The position numbers and the translations under genes were made by a program. Positions 57,205 to 64,000 of a DNA stretch of 64,000 bases are shown piece by piece (the first letter of the stretch is position 1; each line of letters starts with the position of its first letter). This stretch comes from Vombatus ursinus (taxonomy: Eukaryota; Chordata; Mammalia; Diprotodontia; Vombatidae), in contig NW_020954569.1 of assembly GCF_900497805.2 (NCBI RefSeq), forward strand, positions 22,741,903 through 22,805,902, in the 5' to 3' direction. Below the pieces are notes generated by a model. The model saw only the letters and a program-made list of their open reading frames with translations, was not told the origin of the DNA and made no database searches.

Positions 57205-58000
57205 AATTTGATGTGCCTTCCTAAAATTCTATTTCAATGCCTTGCAGTTGCTGAAGGCTGTGGGAGCTTTAAATATGAACTCAGAAAGTTCAGCTACTAA
57301 TAATGTTTTAAATTATGCCAATATCTTAAATACAAACAATCTCCAAAGTAAAAGGCAGCAAAAGCATTCAAATTATAGAGACCAGATGGAAGATAGTGGA
57401 ACAACATTTACGGGACAAGGCAACTTCATGGTTGTCATCTAGTCTATTATTGGAGTTGCCCCAAAGATGTTTCCAGTGAGGTTTCAGAAGATGAGCTCAC
57501 ATTTTTATACACTTGTTCCAAGTCATTTTATCTACCTGCACAATTGTCAGCAGAAGAATAGATGAGAAATAATAACAGTAGAACTCGTTCATGAACCATG
57601 CTTTTGATGATAAGGGGGAGGAGGATAAAATTATTATTATTTTGTTATTCTAAAAATTTAGGACAAAGTCATTGGCATTTTATTCAGGAAAAGATCATTG
57701 CCACCAAAGAATTCATACTGGTTATCATTAAGGATCCAGGAATTACTGACCAATCTAGATTATGCAAAGAAATTAGAGAATCTCTGCAATATATCCCATC
57801 AAAATGTACAATACATTGTTGAAAAAAATATGCCATTTATCAAATACCTAGAAAGACATGATATGATATCTAAAATCATGCCTCATAAACTTATTATTTT
57901 TCATAATCAAAGAGATGACAAGCTCCCTATAAAATATTCAGACCTTAAAATATTATTTAGAATTTAACCGATAAACTATAATGGATTGGGGCCATTACCA
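57205..58000. other. Unassigned, contains an unrecognised frame
   Basis: An 89-codon plus-strand frame (57698-57967; MPPKNSYWLSLRIQELLTNL) overlaps a 74-codon frame in another phase. No domain is recognisable and the pair could be remnants of an old LINE. Not supported as a gene. Confidence 0.25.
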
Positions 58001-58007
58001 AAAGTAA

Positions 58008-58140
58008 TCAGTCAATAAATGTTTATTTAGCACCTACTATGTGCCAGATATTATACTTAGTGTTGGGGATACAAAGAAAAGAAAAGACAGTACCTGATCT
58101 TGAGGAGTGCCGGCCTACTCTAATTGGGAAGATGGCATGC
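58008..58140 (-). mobile_element. L2 LINE 3'-end fragment (antisense)
   Basis: 'gtcaataaatgtttatttag', 'cacctactatgtgccagata', 'gttggggatacaaagaaaag', 'ctactctaattgggaagatg'. Confidence 0.75.
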
Positions 58141-58605
58141 AAAAACAAACAAACAAACAAACAAACTACAAACATACAAGATAAACAGAAACATTACCCA
58201 CATGGCCTATATACAACAATGGTACAAAAAAATTTAAGTACCTTTTTAAAACCGATGCTGAAATACCAAATATAATCACCAAAACTACATAGAACAAGAA
58301 CCACCCACACACAAAAAAACTTTCAAAATACAGAGATCTAGAAAAAGAGATCAAAATCACATGGGAACAGGACAAGTTGCTGGTCATCTCTGCTGTCCTG
58401 TCCACCCTGGTAGCATACTGAGCAATAAACAATAAACTTATAAACAATAAAGCAATAAAGCAATAAACTTCCACCAAGCAGAGGATGAATTAACATTCTA
58501 ATGTGTTTATTCAATTTCATTAAGCTGTTATTTTATCTACTTGAGCAATTAATTGCAAAACTTTGAATGTGAGAGAATAACATTATAGAGTATTGTCCCA
58601 AGACT
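58141..58605. other. No recognised feature
   Basis: Unassigned, starting with a short (CAAA)n patch at 58142-58168 that may be the edge of the L2 fragment. Confidence 0.35.
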
Positions 58606-58609
58606 CCAT

Positions 58610-59115
58610 CCAAAATGGATAAAAAGAACCATATCTATTGATTGGGAAGATAGCAGAACAAATTGTGGGTTTATGAGTGGAATGGACTATTATTTGTCCA
58701 TAAAGGAATGTGTATATTGAGAATTCAGAAAAACTAAGGTGGTATGACTTCCCTGAAATAATGTGTTGTCAAATAAGCAAATCCAGAATAACATTGTTCA
58801 CAGTGACTACAATAATGTAAATAATGTAAATGAGAAGAAGATGAAAGCAAAGCCAGACTCTGAGTGAGTGCAATCATCTTTACAATCTTTACTCTGAGGA
58901 ATATAGAATGAAACATGTCTACTTTCTTTTGGTGTGTGTGTGGGAGGCTCCATACTCCATCAATCATTGTGTCAGTTGTTTTGTTTAATGGAGTTTCTTT
59001 GTTACAACATAGTGGGGGAAGGGGTGTGTTTCTTGGTTTTTTGTTGTTGCTGTTGGTTTTGGGGGATCATGGCATATCCAGAAATTACTTTGCTGTTAAA
59101 AACAAAACCAATCGT
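58610..59115 (+). mobile_element. L1-like LINE 3' end, older subfamily
   Basis: 'tattgattgggaagatagca', 'gaacaaattgtgggtttatg', 'tggactattatttgtccata', 'agaattcagaaaaactaagg', 'tcacagtgactacaataatg' follow the end of L1 ORF2 and its 3' UTR, in a form more diverged than the copies at 22.6 and 28.0 kb. The right edge, with a GT/TG-rich stretch, is approximate. Confidence 0.6.
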
Positions 59116-59187
59116 AAGCCTCCTCTTCCTTTTTTTAAGATGGAAAGGGACATGTATGTCATTTTAAAAGATCTTAATTTTAACTTG

Positions 59188-59300
59188 TCTAAACCTCTGA
59201 CCTCTCTGGTCTTTGGTTGTCTCTTCTATAAAATTAGGAGATTAGATTAAATGAATTCTAAAAGTCCTTGTTTTTCTAATATCTGTCATATCAGCTGGTT
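59188..59300 (+). mobile_element. MIR/THER 3' fragment
   Basis: 'ctaaacctctgacctctctg', 'ctcttctataaaattaggag', 'attagattaaatgaattcta', 'aaagtccttgtttttctaat'. Confidence 0.55.
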
Positions 59301-59404
59301 TTGTAATTCTATATGAATTTTGTCACAAATCCCCATGTGAGAGATGACCTCTCCGAAGTGAAGCCTCTTCAAAGGGTTAATAGTTCTTGTTAATAGTTCT
59401 CACA

Positions 59405-59530
59405 AAGGGCAACAATTAGGAGATCACTGGTCCTTTGGAGAGAGATAAGGTCAGAAACCAGATAGTAAGAAGAGTGGGAGGAGAGAAATTGGAGGCACTG
59501 GTTGTAGTTGGCCTTCTCAAGGAATTTAAT
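59405..59530 (-). mobile_element. L2 LINE ORF2 fragment (antisense)
   Basis: 'gggcaacaattaggagatca', 'ggagagagataaggtcagaa', 'gggaggagagaaattggagg', 'gttggccttctcaaggaatt' parallels the segment near 40570-40755 of the long L2. Confidence 0.65.
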
Positions 59531-59535
59531 TTTAT

Positions 59536-59952
59536 TGTTGAAACACCCTCCCTTCTGACCTTGTCAAAACCCCCTCAGACCCTGTTTTTAAGCACAGTAG
59601 CAGAAAGAATAGAATAGCCCTACCCCCCCCCCCAACCTAAACTGCAAGACTTCCCGCCTTTTCTTGTCTCTGGGCAAACTTGTGTACTCTGCTACTGGGG
59701 AAGATTTCCGTGAATAGATTGTGCCCCCAGAAGCCCAGCCAATGGGATAAGGGGAGAGGGTGTACAGAGGAGAGCTCGCGTTAGGGTATAAATAAGCTTT
59801 TCTTCCTGTACTGATACCCGTCCTCCCTGGCCGGCGCCATTAGGGCGAGGAGGGGCGGTACCCTTTCTCATGAGAAAGCAATAAACTGCTTTCTGCTTTC
59901 AAGGTAACTAAGTCTTTGTTTTGAATTTGAGTAGTGGTCTCTGTCCCACACA
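59536..59952 (+). mobile_element. Solo LTR of a gammaretrovirus-like endogenous retrovirus
   Basis: A 417-bp GC-richer block with TG...CA ends, a CCAAT box (59739-59743), a TATA box (tataaata, 59787-59794) and a polyadenylation signal (aataaa, 59880-59885) in the order and spacing of a type C retroviral LTR. No primer-binding site, gag, pol or env sequence is seen on either side, so it is a fossil single LTR. No clear target duplication was found and the ends are the best visual estimate. Family not determined. The intact promoter elements suggest it is not among the oldest repeats here. Confidence 0.7.
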
Positions 59953-60540
59953 CCCATCAGCAACTGGACCCAGAAGAGAAAATCAGTACTAGACTTCTGG
60001 AATTTCAGTTAACATTAGATGACAAGTTAATGGCCTGTGCTGCAAGGAGTCTCAAATAAAGTTTCTGACTCTTCACTTATGATCCACCTTCCTAGATGTG
60101 AACCAGTTGCAAAGACTAAGGTTGTACAGTCTACACTGCTTTTATCACTGACAGGAAGAGCTACCACGGGGTAAGTAAATGGAATAATTTCCTAGATCTC
60201 TTAGGTTTGGAGCACCCTATGCACTGTCTGGGAACTGCACAGATCTGAGAGAGAATCAGAGGATACAGCCATTCAGTTGTTTTATTTTAATTGCATTAAT
60301 TAGTTTGATGTCGAAAATCAAATGTACAGAGCTACTCCGGTCTGAACTCTCAAGCAGGAATCATACATCTTCATCTTCATCACAATTCATTTTCATGCAT
60401 TCTACTCCCACTCCCACCCCTCTGCCTCCTGCTTGGAGAACTGTAATCAAGTCAATACTGCCCCTACTTTTGGAAAGTGCCAATTGATTGCCCCATTGGC
60501 CTATTCATCAACCTTAAGACAATGTAGACCCAAATCCACT
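59953..60540. other. No recognised feature
   Basis: Unassigned sequence downstream of the LTR. Confidence 0.35.
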
Positions 60541-60544
60541 TTCC

Positions 60545-60692
60545 TGGCTACCATTGCTGCATGTGAGTTAATTCCTCTGCTAAAATGTATGCTCCTCAAA
60601 GGCAAGGATTGTCTCCCTTTTGAATTTTTATCTCTTCCACTTAACAGAACACCTGGCACACAGTACTTGATTAAAATGCTTTTTTTCTTCCA
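60545..60692 (+). mobile_element. L2 LINE 3' end
   Basis: 'aaaatgtatgctcctcaaag', 'gcaaggattgtctccctttt', 'gaacacctggcacacagtac', 'ttgattaaaatgct'. The plus-strand frame of 127 codons (60433-60816) passes through it and is not a gene. Confidence 0.7.
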
Positions 60693-60969
60693 TTTGTTCA
60701 TACATTCCTATGCTGGGGGGATGATTCTATTATGCCAAAGTCATGTAATGACTGCTAAGTTAAATACACAAATTTCAAAGAAGAAGTCATGTTTGCCAGA
60801 AATGAAAAATAGATAGCTAATTTGGAAAGGGGAAATTCCATGCTAATTCATACTCCTAAGATAGTGAATCTCTAGGGCGATAGAGAGTTTTCCATTCTCT
60901 GATAACCTTAGGGAGTTCAGAACTTTCATTCATTAAGGTAACAAAAAATCTGTAAAAAAAAAAAAAAAG

Positions 60970-61035
60970 AAAAAGATGGGGTTGGATTAGATGGTCTCTA
61001 GACCATCCCACCTCTAGACTTCTAATCCTGTGATG
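60970..61035 (+). mobile_element. MIR/THER 3' fragment
   Basis: 'ggggttggattagatggtct', 'ctagaccatcccacctctag', 'cttctaatcctgtgatg'. Confidence 0.6.
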
Positions 61036-61039
61036 TCCA

Positions 61040-61597
61040 AATCACCAGGGTGAGCAAATGACGACTAACACATTATCCTTCCAGCTGTAAAGGATCAGGT
61101 TGATGGTTAAGAAATGCTACCATCCATCATATTTCTTGCCTTCTCAATGGGTAGGAGAGAAGTGGGAAGAAGGAGGAAGGAAAGGAGAGATTTCAAAACT
61201 GAAAATAAAAATTAAAAGACTTGAGGGACTGCAAATATCAAAGGTTGCATCCGCTGAAGGACGTAGTAGCTTTGTCAGTTTGTTTTAACTGAAGTTTTGT
61301 TTATTTGGTTTTGCTAAGGGGAAGGCTCTATAGTGGCAGGTATTGCTAAGAAATTATCCTGTAATTCAAAACAAAAGATATCAATGAAATAGTTTTATAT
61401 AGTTTTATATGCTCTCTCTCTTTATATATATATACACACATATATTAATCTCTGATATATAATACAAAACTATGTGATATGTAGAAATATATTACATAAT
61501 ATATATTATATAGGTGTGCAAATATCTATATATGTGTGTGATAGACATAAAGATATAGATTGCAGCAAAAACATTGTTGAAATAGAAAAATTAGAAA
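61040..61597. other. Unassigned, with TATA/CACA tract
   Basis: No gene or named repeat except a (TA)n/(CA)n-rich tract at 61412-61545. Confidence 0.4.
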
Positions 61598-61690
61598 GAG
61601 ACAGCCAGGTAGTACAGTGGAAAAGAGCTGGGCCTGGAGTCAGGAAGACGTCTGCACCATTTGAGTGATGTTGCCTGACTACACAGTTCC
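61598..61690 (+). mobile_element. tRNA-headed SINE head fragment
   Basis: 'agacagccaggtagtacagt', 'agctgggcctggagtcagga', 'agacgtctg' are the head of a MAR1-type SINE; the rest is lost or rearranged. Confidence 0.65.
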
Positions 61691-61694
61691 TGGG

Positions 61695-63075
61695 CAATGT
61701 TCTAGCTTGGTAAAAGAAAAGTGGCTAGTGCTCATTGGACCCATTATTACATTGTTTCAACTCTGTCACTACCATGTGATCCTTGGTAAGTGGCATATCC
61801 TCTAATGACCAGACAGATAGTAAGGGAGCAATTTTTCAAACACAACTCATGAAGTTCCTCTATTAAAGTGTCTATAACTTGTGATCTATATACGCGAAGG
61901 AAATATCTGCACTTAGGAAATCAAGGTTTTTTTGATTTATTGAATAATATACCAGGATGAAGGATAGTAGTAAAACAGAATTGAAATTTCCCTGGGCAAA
62001 AATTCAGCACTTAGTGGTCAGATTGCTTTTGATGAACCCATTTTGTACTTAATTTGGCTGATCCTTGGAGAAGAGGTGTTTTGTCTACTAGACCATTCTA
62101 AAAACTGTTACAAATTTAACAGTATCTACTGGAGTCTCCCAAATCAAGTGTCATCTTGTCACCATGATGAAATACTAAAATAAACTCTTAACTATCGTCA
62201 TCACTCCCTGTCCCCCCCAGGTGAAAATATTTGGTCTAACAGCTCTGAAAATATAGCTTTGCAAAAGTTACTGTCATTTAAAAGTTGATTTCCACTTATC
62301 CATTTTTATCACTCTAGGTAATTAAATATTGCTTAGAAACAAAACATATAAAGATCCATTGTTGTTTTCCTTCTCCTTTATTCCTTCTTCATATCTTCTT
62401 CCCCTAACCTCCTCTTGATCTACAACCTGCCTCCCTTTCTCCACCCCCGTCCAAATAGAGTGAACTTGTGTCTTAATAAACAGCAATTCCATCTGGATAA
62501 TTAAGTTACCACCAACTAAATCCTTGTTTTAAACTGCCTACTTAAAATAGCAAGTTCTTCATCACCTGGTAGATATGAGCAGCAAATCTTCTTTTTGTGC
62601 TAAACCACACAACAGGTGATTTAACATGGTTCACAGGTCAAATGAGAGGTGAACTAAAATGATTGTTGAGATAACTGAATGAATAGATCGCTTGTGCCAT
62701 AATCTGTCCATTTAGCACATTTGGACATGACCTACATTGACTAATTTTTACCCCTAGGAAGAGTTTTTCTTTCTTTCCTCATTTCTCTCTAATAAACTAA
62801 ATAGGTTTAATAACTACTTTGAAGACACAACAATTTAATTAGAACACTAACTGAAAGAGTAGGAAAGAAAGAAGTAAAGTCCACAGGAAATGAAAGTGAC
62901 TTTAATTATTACATACTACATATATAGCCTACTTTATGCTCCAGGTGTGTTATTGATTATGAGCAGAGAAAACAAAATTTTTATCAATTTAATTTTATTT
63001 AAAATGCATCAGAGGATATGCTATTTAGAGGAATCCTATAGAAGAGCTCTTTTTAAAGCAAGTAATCTTTTTGTA
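61695..63075. other. No recognised feature
   Basis: Unassigned sequence, possibly with a MIR scrap at 61745-61815. Confidence 0.4.
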
Positions 63076-63079
63076 ATTT

Positions 63080-63237
63080 ACTGGGAAAAGCTCTGGCTTC
63101 ACAGTCAAAAGATTTGGTTTTCAAACCCTGGCAGTGACAGTTACTACTTGTGTGACAATGGGTAAGTTGTTTCATATATATGATCCTCAGTAGCCTCATC
63201 TGTAAAATCAAGGATGTTAAATTAAATCAGGGTTTCT
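63080..63237 (+). mobile_element. MIR-type SINE
   Basis: 'agctctggcttcacagtcaa', 'gttactacttgtgtgacaat', 'cagtagcctcatctgtaaaa', 'tcaaggatgttaaattaaat'. A hAT element begins right at its end. Confidence 0.6.
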
Positions 63238-64000
63238 TAAACTTTTTCCACTTGTGACTACTTTTTGCTCAAGAAATTTTTACATGACTACTGGTATATA
63301 GGCATATAAAATAGGCATACAAATCAAACATTTACTGATAATAAATCAGAAATAAATTTATTTTAAAACAATTCTTTGGCATACATATAATTTTATCATT
63401 GATTAAAAATGAAAGCAAATTTGCATACTAATGAGGTGGATGTGCTTGTTTATTTTTAGATAAAAAATTAAATCTTGGCAGAATACTTGATACTGCAGTA
63501 TGTAGAGCATCTTCAGTGTTTTTCAGAGTTGATTGATATTTTGATTTTATAACCATCAATGCTGAAAAAGCCAATTTGCATAAAAAACGGAATATGAAAT
63601 GGTAGAAATATGTTTAGGGCCATATCAGAAATTGTTGGAAATTCTGTCCTAATCCCAAGCCAAAATTCATTTAACAATTTTGTTTGTACAGTAAAAACAC
63701 TGCAATTCATAACATTCAATAGTCTCAATTCTGAGCTGAGGTGTTTCTGGCAGCATTCATTGGTGTTGCATGTCATGACAGCATGCACAGTGCAAAGTGC
63801 CCATGTTGTGTGTTCAGAACCAAGGCTGCAGTGAAGTTGTGCAATGCAACACAGACAAGTGCTGCCAGAAACACCTCAGATTCGTTTCACGTTTGATTTT
63901 TAATTAATTTTTGGTCATTGCATGTTAAGAAACCTTTTACTGTTGCCAAATTTCTTGAAGCACCACATTCAATTATGCAACCCCATATGGGTTCGCAGCC
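63238..64000. mobile_element. Non-autonomous hAT (Charlie-like) DNA transposon, cut by the window end
   Basis: Left end 'cagggtttcttaaactttt' then 'cacttgtgactactttttgc'. Near the window end come 'caccacattcaattatgcaa' and 'ccccatatgggttcgcagcc', matching the inner part of the opposite terminal repeat with its 'ggttcgcgaccc' block. At least 763 bp with no transposase. A 20-bp perfect inverted repeat lies inside (63736-63755 and 63860-63879). The right terminus lies just beyond the window. Confidence 0.7.

Overview
This window looks like gene-free, repeat-rich DNA from a marsupial genome. The evidence is the repeat set: tRNA-headed MAR1/WSINE-type SINEs (GGCAGCTAGGTGGCACAGTG head), abundant L2, MIR and L3/CR1 copies, marsupial-type L1s and hAT relics. 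Composition is AT-rich and CpG-poor. The SINE sequences lean towards the Australasian radiation, but I would not commit to a species. No host protein-coding gene, tRNA, rRNA or CRISPR could be supported. Almost every open reading frame is short and is explained by LINE coding remnants, SINEs or microsatellites. || Layout: 0-7 kb holds short L2, MIR and SINE copies, a LINE 3' end with target duplications, and a pyrimidine/purine microsatellite across an assembly gap. 7.1-8.7 kb is an L3/CR1-clade LINE 3' half with a small SINE nested in it. 8.7-17.3 kb is mostly unrecognised sequence with a few SINEs and a perfect 25-bp-stem hairpin. 17.7-23.9 kb carries two L1 3' fragments in opposite orientation. 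23.9-25.5 kb is an eroded antisense LINE with an RTE-like reverse transcriptase. 28.0-28.4 kb is a short L1 tail. || 28.6-36.1 kb is the centrepiece: a near full-length but decayed L1 on the plus strand (5' UTR with about 54-bp repeated monomers, ORF1, spacer, ORF2, 3' UTR). Inserted in it, on the minus strand, is a 1.45-kb HAL1-like half-L1 that keeps the L1 5' UTR and part of ORF1, has no ORF2 and is bounded by 11-bp target duplications. || 38.4-43 kb is a nearly complete antisense L2 into which a retroviral LTR inserted. 43-63 kb is SINE-, MIR- and L2-dotted intergenic sequence with a second solo LTR near 59.5-60.0 kb and an antisense L3/CR1 at 55.6-56.1 kb. The window ends inside a non-autonomous hAT transposon with an internal inverted repeat. 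|| There is no operon or pathway to describe; the content is a layered record of retrotransposition, with nesting that gives relative ages.
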